Notes under the pieces: generated by a model | What the model saw: the letters and a program-made list of their open reading frames with translations, nothing else | What the model was told of the DNA's origin: nothing | Databases searched by the model: none | Shown here: piece after piece, positions 13,191 through 21,922 of the stretch | Position numbering within the stretch: position 1 is the first letter of the stretch | How the letters are laid out: every line of letters begins with the position of its first letter | Assembly (NCBI RefSeq): GCF_000517125.1 | Contig: NZ_KI912156.1 | Span: 581,756 to 645,755 of the forward strand | Length of the DNA: 64,000 nucleotides | Source of the DNA: Arthrobacter sp. MA-N2 | GTDB lineage: Bacteria; Actinomycetota; Actinomycetes; Actinomycetales; Micrococcaceae | Direction: 5' to 3' | Translations under genes and position numbers: made by a program

Positions 13191-13524
13191 GTCATTTCCG
13201 CATCAGTTTCGCAGCTCGCTCGTGGAGCTGGCAGTATCGCGGCACTATCCGGCGGGGCTTGGAGCCGGACGTGGATATTCACAATGTCGACGCGACGTTT
13301 GCCGGGAAGAACGACGGCGGTGGGCCGGCTCGCGGGGGTGGCGGCGCGACTCCGCTTGCTTGGCCAAGCCCCCGGATGCAGTCTCCACGTGTGTCCTGAA
13401 CTTCGTTGATGGCATGTGTCAACTTATTCCCTGCCACGGCATGTTTCCCCTGTGGCGAACACGCCCCAAAATTCCTGCGTTGCCACGTAGCATCAAAGTA
13501 CGTCGTAGCTAGGAGTGTGGCGAA
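13191..13524 (+). other. clpC upstream region, no gene
   Basis: About 330 bp without a supportable gene. It must hold the clpC promoter, but I see no clear ClgR or HspR operator by eye. AGGAGTG, 8 bp before the ATG of clpC, serves as ribosome binding site. Confidence 0.5.
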
Positions 13525-16017
13525 ATGTTTGAGAGATTTACGGACCGTGCCCGTCGCGTTGTTGTGCTTGCCCAAGAAGAGGCACGCATGCTCAACCATA
13601 ACTACATCGGTACCGAGCACATCCTCTTGGGTCTGATCCATGAGGGTGAAGGCGTTGCCGCCAAGGCGCTTGAGTCCCTGGGCATTTCGCTCGATGGAGT
13701 CCGCGAGCAAGTGCAGGAGATCATCGGCCAGGGCCAGCAAGCCCCGTCCGGTCACATCCCCTTTACCCCGCGCGCCAAGAAAGTGCTTGAGCTTTCGCTC
13801 CGGGAGGCCTTGCAGCTCGGCCACAACTACATCGGTACCGAGCACATCCTGCTTGGCCTCATCCGCGAGGGCGAAGGCGTTGCCGCGCAGGTCCTCGTCA
13901 AGCTTGGCGCCGACCTCAACCGCGTCCGCCAGCAGGTCATCCAGCTGCTCTCCGGCTACCAGGGCAAGGAGGCTGCGGGCTCCGGTTCGGGACCTGGCCA
14001 GCAGGAAGGCACGCCCGCTGGTTCGGTGGTGCTGGACCAGTTCGGCCGCAACCTGACCCAGGCTGCACGCGAAAACAAGCTCGATCCCGTGATCGGCCGC
14101 GAGCAGGAAATGGAACGCGTCATGCAGGTCCTTTCCCGCCGCACCAAGAACAACCCCGTGCTGATCGGTGAGCCCGGCGTCGGCAAGACCGCCGTCGTCG
14201 AAGGCCTCGCCCAGGCGATTGTCCGCGGTGACGTCCCGGAGACCATCAGGGACAAGCAGCTCTACACGCTTGACCTCGGTTCCCTCGTGGCCGGGTCCCG
14301 CTACCGTGGTGATTTCGAAGAGCGGCTGAAGAAGGTCCTGAAGGAAATCCGGACCCGCGGGGACATCATCCTCTTCATCGACGAGATCCATACGCTGGTG
14401 GGTGCCGGCGCTGCCGAGGGTGCCATCGATGCCGCATCGATCCTCAAGCCGATGCTGGCCCGTGGTGAACTCCAGACCATCGGTGCCACCACCCTGGACG
14501 AGTACCGCAAGCACATCGAGAAGGATGCCGCTCTGGAACGCCGCTTCCAGCCGATCCAGGTCAAGGAACCCTCCGTCGCGCACGCGATTGAGATCCTCAA
14601 GGGCCTGCGTGACCGCTACGAAGCACACCACCGGGTGACCATCACCGACGGCGCCCTTGCTTCTGCGGCAACGCTCGCCGAGCGCTACATCTCGGACCGC
14701 TTCCTGCCGGACAAGGCGATCGACTTGATCGACGAGGCCGGTGCACGCCTGCGCATTCGCCGCATGACGGCTCCGCCGGAGCTCAAGGCCATGGATGAGC
14801 GCATCGCCGAGGTCAAGATGGAGAAGGAATCGGCCATCGACGCCCAGGACTTCGAGGGTGCCGCCTCGCTGCGCGACAAGGAGCAGAAGCTCATTGCCGA
14901 GCGTGCCGAGAAGGAACGCAACTGGAAGTCCGGCGGTATGGACGATATCTCCGAGGTGGACGAAGAGCTGATCGCCGAAGTTCTCGCGAACTCCACGGGT
15001 ATCCCGGTCTTCAAGCTCACTGAGGAAGAATCCAGCCGTCTGCTGAAGATGGAAGAAGAACTGCACAAGCGGGTTGTCGGCCAGGACGAGGCCATCCGTG
15101 CCCTCTCCCAGGCAATCCGCCGCACACGTGCAGGCCTGAAGGATCCCAAGCGTCCCGGTGGCTCGTTCATCTTCGCCGGACCCACCGGCGTCGGCAAGAC
15201 CGAGCTCGCCAAGGCGCTGGCTGAATTCCTGTTCGGTGACGAGGACGCCCTCATTACGCTGGACATGTCCGAGTACTCCGAGAAGCACACGGTTTCGCGT
15301 CTCTTCGGTGCACCTCCGGGCTACGTGGGCTACGAAGAGGGTGGTCAGCTGACCGAGAAGGTCCGCCGTCGTCCGTTCTCCGTGGTGCTGTTCGACGAAG
15401 TGGAGAAGGCCCACGCCGATCTCTTCAACTCGCTGCTGCAGATCCTGGAAGACGGCCGCCTGACCGACTCCCAGGGCCGCGTGGTGGACTTCAAGAACAC
15501 GGTGATCATCATGACCACCAACCTGGGCACCCGCGATATCTCCAAGAGCGTGGCCACGGGCTTCCAGTCCGGCACGGACACCACCACCGGGTACAACCGG
15601 ATGCGGGCACGGGTCACCGAAGAGCTCAAGCAGCACTTCCGCCCCGAGTTCCTCAACCGCGTTGACGACGTCGTGGTGTTCCCGCAGCTCACGCAGGACG
15701 AGATCATCGAGATCGTGGACCTGTTCGTCACGCGCCTCGAGGGCCGCCTCAAGGACAAGGACATGGGGATCGAGCTCACCACGGCCGCCAAGGTCCTCCT
15801 GGCGACCCGTGGCTACGATCCCGCCATGGGTGCCCGGCCGCTGCGCCGCACCATCCAGCGCGAGATCGAGGACCAGCTCTCCGAGAAGATCCTCTTCGGC
15901 GAACTGCACCCGGGTGACATCGTGGTGGTCGACGTGGACGGCGAAGGCGATGAAGCGAAGTTCACCTTCGCGGGCAACGCCAAGCCTCGCATCCCGGAAA
16001 TCGCTCCGAGCGCGTAA
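13525..16017 (+). CDS. clpC: ATP-dependent Clp protease ATP-binding subunit ClpC
   Basis: An 830-aa Hsp100 unfoldase that feeds substrates to ClpP. It has two N-terminal Clp repeats, both with HNYIGTEHILLGLI (residues about 24-38 and 99-112). The first AAA+ domain has Walker A GEPGVGKT and Walker B IILFIDEIHTL. A UVR-like middle segment (DFEGAASLRDKEQKL) follows, then the second AAA+ domain with GPTGVGKTELAKAL. In the C-terminal domain MGARPLRRTIQREIED is visible. The length matches actinobacterial ClpC. The gene is monocistronic, with a terminator 15 bp downstream. Confidence 0.97.
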   Translation: MFERFTDRARRVVVLAQEEARMLNHNYIGTEHILLGLIHEGEGVAAKALESLGISLDGVREQVQEIIGQGQQAPSGHIPFTPRAKKVLELSLREALQLGHNYIGTEHILLGLIREGEGVAAQVLVKLGADLNRVRQQVIQLLSGYQGKEAAGSGSGPGQQEGTPAGSVVLDQFGRNLTQAARENKLDPVIGREQEMERVMQVLSRRTKNNPVLIGEPGVGKTAVVEGLAQAIVRGDVPETIRDKQLYTLDLGSLVAGSRYRGDFEERLKKVLKEIRTRGDIILFIDEIHTLVGAGAAEGAIDAASILKPMLARGELQTIGATTLDEYRKHIEKDAALERRFQPIQVKEPSVAHAIEILKGLRDRYEAHHRVTITDGALASAATLAERYISDRFLPDKAIDLIDEAGARLRIRRMTAPPELKAMDERIAEVKMEKESAIDAQDFEGAASLRDKEQKLIAERAEKERNWKSGGMDDISEVDEELIAEVLANSTGIPVFKLTEEESSRLLKMEEELHKRVVGQDEAIRALSQAIRRTRAGLKDPKRPGGSFIFAGPTGVGKTELAKALAEFLFGDEDALITLDMSEYSEKHTVSRLFGAPPGYVGYEEGGQLTEKVRRRPFSVVLFDEVEKAHADLFNSLLQILEDGRLTDSQGRVVDFKNTVIIMTTNLGTRDISKSVATGFQSGTDTTTGYNRMRARVTEELKQHFRPEFLNRVDDVVVFPQLTQDEIIEIVDLFVTRLEGRLKDKDMGIELTTAAKVLLATRGYDPAMGARPLRRTIQREIEDQLSEKILFGELHPGDIVVVDVDGEGDEAKFTFAGNAKPRIPEIAPSA

Positions 16018-16031
16018 GTTTCGAACCAAGA

Positions 16032-16068
16032 GCCCCGTCCCCTCCCGAAAAGGAGCGGACGGGGTTTT
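16032..16068 (+). terminator. terminator after clpC
   Basis: GCCCCGTCC pairs with GGACGGGG across a loop containing the secondary CTCC/GGAG stem. It is followed by TTTTTG. Confidence 0.85.
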
Positions 16069-16166
16069 TGCGTTCCCGGGCCATATAAAGGCCCAGGTCT
16101 GAAATAACTGTTTCACTCATAGTGAACCTTCTGTGATCTGTCCCACATTACGTGTTGAATCGGAGC

Positions 16167-18269
16167 ATGGATTCGATTGCCTCAGAGACCCCGAGTGAAC
16201 AACCCGAAACTCCGTTCCACGATCTGGACCACTACCTGGCCATCCCCCGGGTTAGCGGCCTGGCCCTTAGTCCAGACGGAAACCGCCTGGTCACGACGGT
16301 TTCCACCCTTAATGCCAAAGGCACTGAATACGTCACGGCTCTTTGGGAGCTTGATCCAGCCGGAAGAAAGCACGCGCGCCGGATTACGCGCAGCGCCAAG
16401 GGCGAGACCGGTGCGGTATTTGCGGCAAACGGCGATCTCTATTTCACTTCCGCCCGTCCCGACCCGGACAGCCCCGAAACCGAGCCCGTGAGCGCATTGT
16501 GGCTTCTGCTTGCCGACGGTGGCGAGGCCCGGGTGGTGCACTCCCGTTCTGGCGGCATCGGGGGCGTCATGGCCGCATCGGCCGCGGATGCCACTTTCGT
16601 CACTGCTTCGGTCCTGGCCGGTTCAAGCGATGAGGAAAACGACGAGGCGCGGCGGAAGAGCCGCAAGGACAACAAAGTGGCGGCCATTCTTCACACGGGG
16701 TACCCGGTCCGCTATTGGGACGCCGATCTCGGCCCGGCCCAGCCCCGGCTGTTTGCCGTGGAAAGCGGGGATGCTGCGGAGTCTGGAAAGCCAGCGACCG
16801 TGGACGCTACCGCGCCCCTGAAGCTGCGCAACCTGACTCCGGGCGTCGGCGGCAACCTCCGCAACACCCGGGCAGTAGTCAGTCCGGACGGGAAGACGAT
16901 CTATACGAGCCTCGCCAAGCCGCTCGCGAAGGCGGATACACGCTTTGTGCTCGCCGCCGTCGACGTTGCCTCAGGGTCCCTCAAGGTGCTCCTTGATCAT
17001 GAGGGAATGAGCTATTTCCCGGGCCCGGTCAGCCCTGATAACAACATCCTTGCGGTCGTCAGCGAAAGCGACAGCACTCCCGGGAAGGCGCCCGAGGTCA
17101 AACTCCATCTCCTCAACGTCGCGGCGGGAGAGAACACCGACTTCGAACCGCTCGCGCCCGGCTGGGACCGCTGGGGCAGTCCGGCGGCTTGGCTTCCGAA
17201 TGGGCGCTCGCTCCTGGTCACAGCCGACGACGACGGCGCCACGCCGGTTTTCCGGGTCGCCCTCGCCGACGGTACGGTCACCCGCGTCACACAAGACACG
17301 GCGGCGTACACCGACGTCGTGGTTTCTCCGGACGGGCTGAGCGCGTTCGCGTTGCGCAGCTCATATGAATTCCCGGCGGAGCCCGTCCGGATCGACCTTG
17401 GCACGGGGGACGTCGAGCGGCTTCCTGCGCCGGCCGAACGCCCAGCGATCAAAGGCTCGTTGGAGCGGGTGGAGACCAACGCGGCTGACGGATCGCGCAT
17501 TCCGGCCTACCTCGCGCTCCCGGAAGGAGCATCGGAGGCAAACCCGGTGCCCCTGCTGTTGTGGATCCACGGTGGTCCCTTGGGCTCGTGGAATGCCTGG
17601 ACGTGGCGGTGGAATCCTTGGCTGCTCGTGTCGAAAGGGTACGCCGTGCTGCTCCCGGACCCCGCACTGTCCACCGGGTACGGACAGCAATTCATCCAAC
17701 GCGGTTGGGGCGAATGGGGCAAAGCGCCGTTTACGGACCTCATGTCCATTACTGACGCGGTGGTCAGCCGGCCTGATATTGACCAGACGCGGACTGCCGC
17801 AATGGGCGGATCATTCGGCGGATACATGGCCAACTGGGTGGCGGGCCAGACGGATCGTTTCAAGGCGATCGTGACGCACGCCAGTTTGTGGGCCTTGGAC
17901 CAGTTTGGGCCCACCACGGATGCCTCGCAGTACTGGCTCAAGGAAATGACCGCCGAGATGGCGATGGAAAACTCACCCCATCTCCATGTCGAAAAGATCG
18001 AAACCCCCATGTTGGTGATCCACGGTGACAAGGACTACCGGGTGCCAATCGGCGAGGGGCTGAGGCTTTGGTACGAGCTGCTTTCCAGCTCCGGGCTGCC
18101 GGCCGACGAGAACGGCGAGACCCAACACCGTTTCCTGTACTTCCCGGACGAAAACCATTGGATCCTGCAGCCGCAGCACGCCAAGGTCTGGTACGGCGTC
18201 GTGGAGCACTTCCTGGCCAAGCAGGTGCTCGGACAGGACATCCCCGTTCCCGAGGAGCTCGGGCTATAG
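16167..18269 (+). CDS. S9 family prolyl oligopeptidase-like peptidase
   Basis: A 700-aa cytoplasmic serine peptidase of the prolyl oligopeptidase/acylaminoacyl-peptidase type. The N-terminal two-thirds is a beta-propeller with WD40-like PD segments (LALSPDGNRL, AVVSPDGKTI, VVVSPDGLSA). The C-terminal hydrolase domain has LWIHGGPLGSW for the oxyanion region, the nucleophile GGSFGGYMANW (about residue 551), Asp in HGDKDYRVP and His in DENHWI. I chose ATG at 16167. An in-frame GTG at 16152 would add five residues. No signal peptide is visible. It probably trims peptides after unfolding or uptake. Confidence 0.93.
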   Translation: MDSIASETPSEQPETPFHDLDHYLAIPRVSGLALSPDGNRLVTTVSTLNAKGTEYVTALWELDPAGRKHARRITRSAKGETGAVFAANGDLYFTSARPDPDSPETEPVSALWLLLADGGEARVVHSRSGGIGGVMAASAADATFVTASVLAGSSDEENDEARRKSRKDNKVAAILHTGYPVRYWDADLGPAQPRLFAVESGDAAESGKPATVDATAPLKLRNLTPGVGGNLRNTRAVVSPDGKTIYTSLAKPLAKADTRFVLAAVDVASGSLKVLLDHEGMSYFPGPVSPDNNILAVVSESDSTPGKAPEVKLHLLNVAAGENTDFEPLAPGWDRWGSPAAWLPNGRSLLVTADDDGATPVFRVALADGTVTRVTQDTAAYTDVVVSPDGLSAFALRSSYEFPAEPVRIDLGTGDVERLPAPAERPAIKGSLERVETNAADGSRIPAYLALPEGASEANPVPLLLWIHGGPLGSWNAWTWRWNPWLLVSKGYAVLLPDPALSTGYGQQFIQRGWGEWGKAPFTDLMSITDAVVSRPDIDQTRTAAMGGSFGGYMANWVAGQTDRFKAIVTHASLWALDQFGPTTDASQYWLKEMTAEMAMENSPHLHVEKIETPMLVIHGDKDYRVPIGEGLRLWYELLSSSGLPADENGETQHRFLYFPDENHWILQPQHAKVWYGVVEHFLAKQVLGQDIPVPEELGL

Positions 18270-18279
18270 GGGGTGCACA

Positions 18280-18285
18280 TAGGAT
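18280..18285 (+). promoter_or_regulatory. -10-like TAGGAT before the acetyltransferase GTG start
   Basis: TAGGAT plus six bases precedes the GTG at 18292. No Shine-Dalgarno is present, so a leaderless transcript is likely. Confidence 0.45.
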
Positions 18286-18291
18286 AGGGCT

Positions 18292-18801
18292 GTGACTTCG
18301 ACCTTCAGTATCCGCCCTGCCCGCACCGGTGACGTTGCCGCGATTAAGAGGCTTGTGGCACCGCTGGCAGAGCAGCGAATCCTGATGGCCAAGGAAACCG
18401 TGGCCTACTACGAGAGCCTTCAGGAGTTTCGGATCGCCGAGTCGTCCGACGGCGAGGTGATCGGTTGCGGGGCCTTGCATGTCATGTGGGAAGATCTGGC
18501 CGAGGTGCGCACTTTGGCGGCGGAAGACAGTTGGCGGGGCAAGGGCGTGGGCCACGTCCTTGTTCAGCAGCTCTTGGAAGACGCGCGAGCATTGGGAGTT
18601 GCCAGGGTTTTCTGCCTGACGTTCGAAGTGGATTTCTTCAAGCGCCACGGATTCGAAGTCATGGCAGACCAGACCGCCGTCGACCCCCAGGTCTACTCGG
18701 AACTGCTCCGCTCCCACGACGAAGGCGTGGCCGAGTTCCTCGATTTGGCCCGGGTGAAGCCCAACACCTTGGGAAACACCCGAATGATCAAGGTCCTCTA
18801 G
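18292..18801 (+). CDS. GNAT acetyltransferase, short ArgA-type amino-acid N-acetyltransferase
   Basis: A 169-aa single-domain GNAT enzyme. The acetyl-CoA loop appears as WRGKGVGHVLVQQLLEDA (near residues 81-98). The N-terminus STFSIRPARTGDVAAI and the segment LAEVRTLAAEDSWRGKG resemble the short N-acetylglutamate synthases of mycobacteria (Rv2747 type), which start arginine synthesis. Context gives no support because no other arg gene is nearby. A generic N-acetyltransferase is the alternative. The start is GTG, with a -10-like box immediately upstream. Confidence 0.8.
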   Translation: MTSTFSIRPARTGDVAAIKRLVAPLAEQRILMAKETVAYYESLQEFRIAESSDGEVIGCGALHVMWEDLAEVRTLAAEDSWRGKGVGHVLVQQLLEDARALGVARVFCLTFEVDFFKRHGFEVMADQTAVDPQVYSELLRSHDEGVAEFLDLARVKPNTLGNTRMIKVL

Positions 18802-18953
18802 CTTCGAGTGCTTCTCCTGGTTCTTAGCCAGGGGAGCCTGTGCCATCGGTTTTTCCGGGCTGCAGCTTTCTCTCCGGGGAGCAATCCCCTACCGTGCCCG
18901 GGGCGCTGGTAGTAGGGTCAAATCACCTACCAGCAACGCATCAGGAGCGCGCC

Positions 18954-19955
18954 ATGAAAAAGCTCATCAACGATCCCCGTTCGGTGGTGGACGAGTCCGT
19001 CGAGGGTTTTGGCATGGCCCATGCCGACCTCGTGGATGTCCACACGGACCCCATCTATATCGTTCGAAAAGGTGCCCCGGTGGCTGGCAAAGTGGGACTT
19101 GTGTCGGGAGGGGGGAGCGGCCATGAGCCGCTTCATGCCGGCTTTGTGGGGCACGGAATGCTCGACGCCGCCGTGCCCGGCGCCGTCTTCACCTCGCCTA
19201 CGCCGGACCAGATCATTCCGGCCACCGCGGCAGTGGATTCCGGGGCGGGCGTCTTACACATTGTGAAGAACTACACCGGCGACGTCCTGAATTTCGAGAC
19301 CGCGGCAGAGATGGCCCAGGCCGAAGGAATCAGCGTCCGCTCGGTTCTCGTCAATGACGACGTCGCGGTGGAAGACTCGCTGTACACGGCAGGCCGCCGT
19401 GGCGTGGGCGGAACCGTGCTGGTGGAAAAGATTGCCGGAGCAGCCGCTGAGCGGGGGGATTCCCTCGAGGCCGTCGCGGGTGTCGCGGAAGGGGTTGTCC
19501 GCAACGTACGCACCATGGGTGTGGCCCTCTCCGGATGCACCGTGCCACATGCCGGCGTACCGAGCTTCGAGCTTGCCGAAGACGAAATTGAAATCGGCAT
19601 TGGCATTCACGGCGAACCGGGCCGGCACCGGATCGCGATGGAGAGCGCCGACGGCATCACCAGCCGATTGTTGGAACCCGTGCTGGAAGATCTGGGAATC
19701 AAAGCCGGAGAAGAAGTGCTGCTCTTTGTGAATGGAATGGGTGGCACGCCCCTCAGTGAGCTGTACATTGTGTACCGCCGCGCGGCCCAGATCCTCGCGG
19801 AAAGAGGGGCCAAAGTGGAACGCTCGCTGGTGGGCAACTACGTCACATCGCTGGAGATGCAGGGCTGCTCCATTTCGGTGCTGCGACTCGATGACGAACT
19901 AACGGCCCTTTGGGATGCCCCCGTTCACACTCCGGCCCTGCGTTGGGGGATGTGA
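18954..19955 (+). CDS. dhaK: PTS-dependent dihydroxyacetone kinase, substrate-binding subunit DhaK
   Basis: A 333-aa cytoplasmic subunit that binds dihydroxyacetone covalently through a histidine and passes it to DhaL for phosphorylation. The glycine-rich VSGGGSGHEPLHAGFVG (near residue 45) and GIGIHGEPGRHR (the hemiaminal His, near residue 220) are intact. The length equals that of other DhaK proteins. ATG at 18954 has an AGGAG 7 bp upstream, and the longer open frame from 18840 is not needed. It is first in the operon dhaK-dhaL-dhaM, with a 4-bp GTGA overlap to dhaL. Confidence 0.96.
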   Translation: MKKLINDPRSVVDESVEGFGMAHADLVDVHTDPIYIVRKGAPVAGKVGLVSGGGSGHEPLHAGFVGHGMLDAAVPGAVFTSPTPDQIIPATAAVDSGAGVLHIVKNYTGDVLNFETAAEMAQAEGISVRSVLVNDDVAVEDSLYTAGRRGVGGTVLVEKIAGAAAERGDSLEAVAGVAEGVVRNVRTMGVALSGCTVPHAGVPSFELAEDEIEIGIGIHGEPGRHRIAMESADGITSRLLEPVLEDLGIKAGEEVLLFVNGMGGTPLSELYIVYRRAAQILAERGAKVERSLVGNYVTSLEMQGCSISVLRLDDELTALWDAPVHTPALRWGM

Positions 19956-20608
19956 CAGTGGACTTAGGGGTCGACTGGGCGGTTCAGTGGTTGACGCTCT
20001 CCGCGCGGCTCATGTCCGAGCATCGTGAGGAGCTGATTGCCTTGGACCGTGCGATCGGCGACTCGGACCACGGCGAAAACATGGACCGCGGATTCCGGGC
20101 CGTGATAGAGAAACTGGGCCAAACTCCACCGGAAACACCTGGCGCGGCACTTAAGCTTGCCGCGATGGCGCTGATGTCCAAGGTGGGCGGCGCCGCCGGT
20201 CCGCTCTACGGGACCGCGTATCTTCGCGCAGCTACGTCTCTGGGAGAACTTGCGGAAATCGACGCCGCTGCGCTCGCCGGAGCACTGACTGCGGCCCGCG
20301 ACGGAATTGTTGCCCGAGGCAAGGCGGAACTGGGAGACAAAACGATGGTGGATGCGTGGTCCCCCGCTGTGGAAGCGGCGGATGAGGTCCTGGCCGATGG
20401 TGGAGATGCGGTGGCGGTGCTGGCTGCTGCGGCCGAGGCTGCAGAAGTGGGAGCCGTGACTACGGATCCCCTCATTGCCCGCAAGGGACGCGCGAGCTAC
20501 CTCGGTGAACGCAGCGCCGGTCACCGCGATCCCGGGGCCGTATCGTCGGCATTGCTGTTGCGCGCAGCCGCCACTGCCGCCGGGTTCCCCGAAGGGTCTG
20601 CTGAATGA
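19952..20608 (+). CDS. dhaL: PTS-dependent dihydroxyacetone kinase, ADP-binding subunit DhaL
   Basis: A 218-aa subunit that keeps ADP bound as a cofactor and phosphorylates DhaK-bound dihydroxyacetone. Conserved blocks are LDRAIGDSDHGENMDRGF (the two Asp that hold Mg), GGAAGPLYGTAYL, GDKTMVDAWSP and GRASYLGERSAGHRDPGA. The start is GTG at 19952, overlapping the dhaK stop as GTGA. Another GTG two codons later is possible. It ends in an ATGA overlap with dhaM. Confidence 0.95.
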   Translation: MTVDLGVDWAVQWLTLSARLMSEHREELIALDRAIGDSDHGENMDRGFRAVIEKLGQTPPETPGAALKLAAMALMSKVGGAAGPLYGTAYLRAATSLGELAEIDAAALAGALTAARDGIVARGKAELGDKTMVDAWSPAVEAADEVLADGGDAVAVLAAAAEAAEVGAVTTDPLIARKGRASYLGERSAGHRDPGAVSSALLLRAAATAAGFPEGSAE

Positions 20609-21300
20609 CGGTCGGCTTGGTGGTGGTCTCGCACAGCCGGAAAATCGCCGAAGGCGCAGTGGAATTGGCTGCCCAGATGGCCCCCGATGTGAAGTTCTAT
20701 GCCGTTGGTGGCACGGCCGATGGCCGGATCGGCACGGACCTGGAGAAGACGATAGCGGCCTTCGAGTCAGGTCTTACGGAGGCTTCAGGAGATGGCCTGG
20801 TGGTCCTGGCGGACCTTGGGTCCGCCGTCATGACCGCAGAATCAGCGACGGAGTTCTGTACCGAGCCGGACAAAGTCCTCCTTGCCGACGCACCCTTGGT
20901 GGAAGGCCTCGTTGCGGCCGCCGTGGCTACGCAAGGTGGTGCCCTGGCCGCCGCCGTGAAGGCGGCCGCGGAATCGGTCCGATTCGGGCCGGACGCCGCT
21001 TTTGATGCCGCGGGGCCGCCACCATCCCAAGGGAAGGGTGAACCGGCGGAAAGCGGTGAATTCGAGCTCATCAACCCGATGGGAATGCATGCCAGGCCCG
21101 CGGCGAAAATTGCCGGTGGACTCGCTGGCATGGACGTCGAGGCAACGGTGAACGGCGTCGACGGCACATCCGTCATGGAACTCATGAGCCTCGCCGTGGG
21201 CCAAGGCGGCAAGCTCAAAGTCGAAGCGTGGGGCAAGGATTCATCGAAAGCCGTGGATTACGTCAGGCGCCTCGTGGAAGAGGGATTCGGCGAGATGTGA
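20605..21300 (+). CDS. dhaM: DhaM phosphotransferase subunit fused to HPr
   Basis: A 231-aa two-domain phosphocarrier. The N-terminal EIIA-mannose-like domain (VVVSHSRKIAEG) has its phosphorylatable His at residue 10. A linker of about 25 residues (GPPPSQGKGEPAES) leads to an HPr domain with NPMGMHARPAAK, His 162. It takes phosphate from PEP via enzyme I and rephosphorylates ADP on DhaL. The E. coli protein has a third, enzyme I-like domain that is absent here. ATG overlaps the dhaL stop (ATGA), giving a fully coupled operon. No glycerol dehydrogenase, transporter or regulator accompanies it in the window. Confidence 0.95.
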   Translation: MTVGLVVVSHSRKIAEGAVELAAQMAPDVKFYAVGGTADGRIGTDLEKTIAAFESGLTEASGDGLVVLADLGSAVMTAESATEFCTEPDKVLLADAPLVEGLVAAAVATQGGALAAAVKAAAESVRFGPDAAFDAAGPPPSQGKGEPAESGEFELINPMGMHARPAAKIAGGLAGMDVEATVNGVDGTSVMELMSLAVGQGGKLKVEAWGKDSSKAVDYVRRLVEEGFGEM

Positions 21301-21322
21301 GGCGGGCGCGGGGCTTCTGGGC

Positions 21323-21811
21323 TCAGGACTGCCGTAGGCCGTGGGCATCGAGCAGGAGGCTCGCTGTGATGACGGTCTGGCACTGCTCGCCCCAAGGCTT
21401 GGCGCTCTTGGGTTTAAAGTCCAGTGTCCTGACCGGCAAGATTCCGCCGGTTGCGTCCGAGCCGGTTACTTCGGCAGTGATGGGCGATGCCGTCAACGTC
21501 CCCATGCTCAGGGCACCGTAGCGGGTACCGTCCGGGGACGAGACGGCTGAGCAGGCCGCGCTGGGTTCGGGACTGCAGGATTGCGGGACCGACACACTGC
21601 CCGGGCGCAATTCCAACTCAGCCTCACGGCATTTCCCGTCTTGGCAGGCTTTCACATGGATGGTCTTGACCATGGGTGCATAGTCTGCCGCAACCGTGAG
21701 GGACACCACCGGGGCAACGGCAATTGCCGGGCACGCGCTCACTTGAGGTTGGCAGCCTGACCAGAGTGCCGCCGTCGTGCTTAATGCGATAGCGGCCCAC
21801 AACCTGCGCAT
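21323..21811 (-). CDS. small predicted lipoprotein, function unknown
   Basis: A 162-aa exported protein. MRRLWAAIALSTTAALWSGC forms a lipoprotein signal peptide with the lipobox LWSGC and acylated Cys 20, using the start at 21811 rather than the upstream ATG at 21859. The mature part has several cysteines (ACPAI, KACQDGKCRE, QSC, AAC, EQC) and beta-type sequence, suggesting a disulfide-stabilised extracellular domain. No family is recognised. It converges on dhaM and lies 111 bp downstream of the sortase gene on the same strand, so it may or may not belong with that cluster. Confidence 0.7.
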   Translation of the reverse strand: MRRLWAAIALSTTAALWSGCQPQVSACPAIAVAPVVSLTVAADYAPMVKTIHVKACQDGKCREAELELRPGSVSVPQSCSPEPSAACSAVSSPDGTRYGALSMGTLTASPITAEVTGSDATGGILPVRTLDFKPKSAKPWGEQCQTVITASLLLDAHGLRQS

Positions 21812-21922
21812 AATTTGAGGGTATCCCGCTGCGCCATGCCCGGAACGGGATGCCCGCAACTGGCAGGCACATCGTTATGACCATGGCAGTTTGGTTAAGG
21901 ACCGGTGGGACGCAGATACTTT

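Noticed and set aside
13279..16116. Minus-strand open frame of 945 codons
   Set aside because: It is antisense to clpC, whose domains are complete. The reverse frame is an effect of GC-rich codon bias and has no recognisable domain.
18840..18953. N-terminal extension of DhaK
   Set aside because: The frame is open, but the extension does not match the family. The ATG at 18954 has a proper Shine-Dalgarno.
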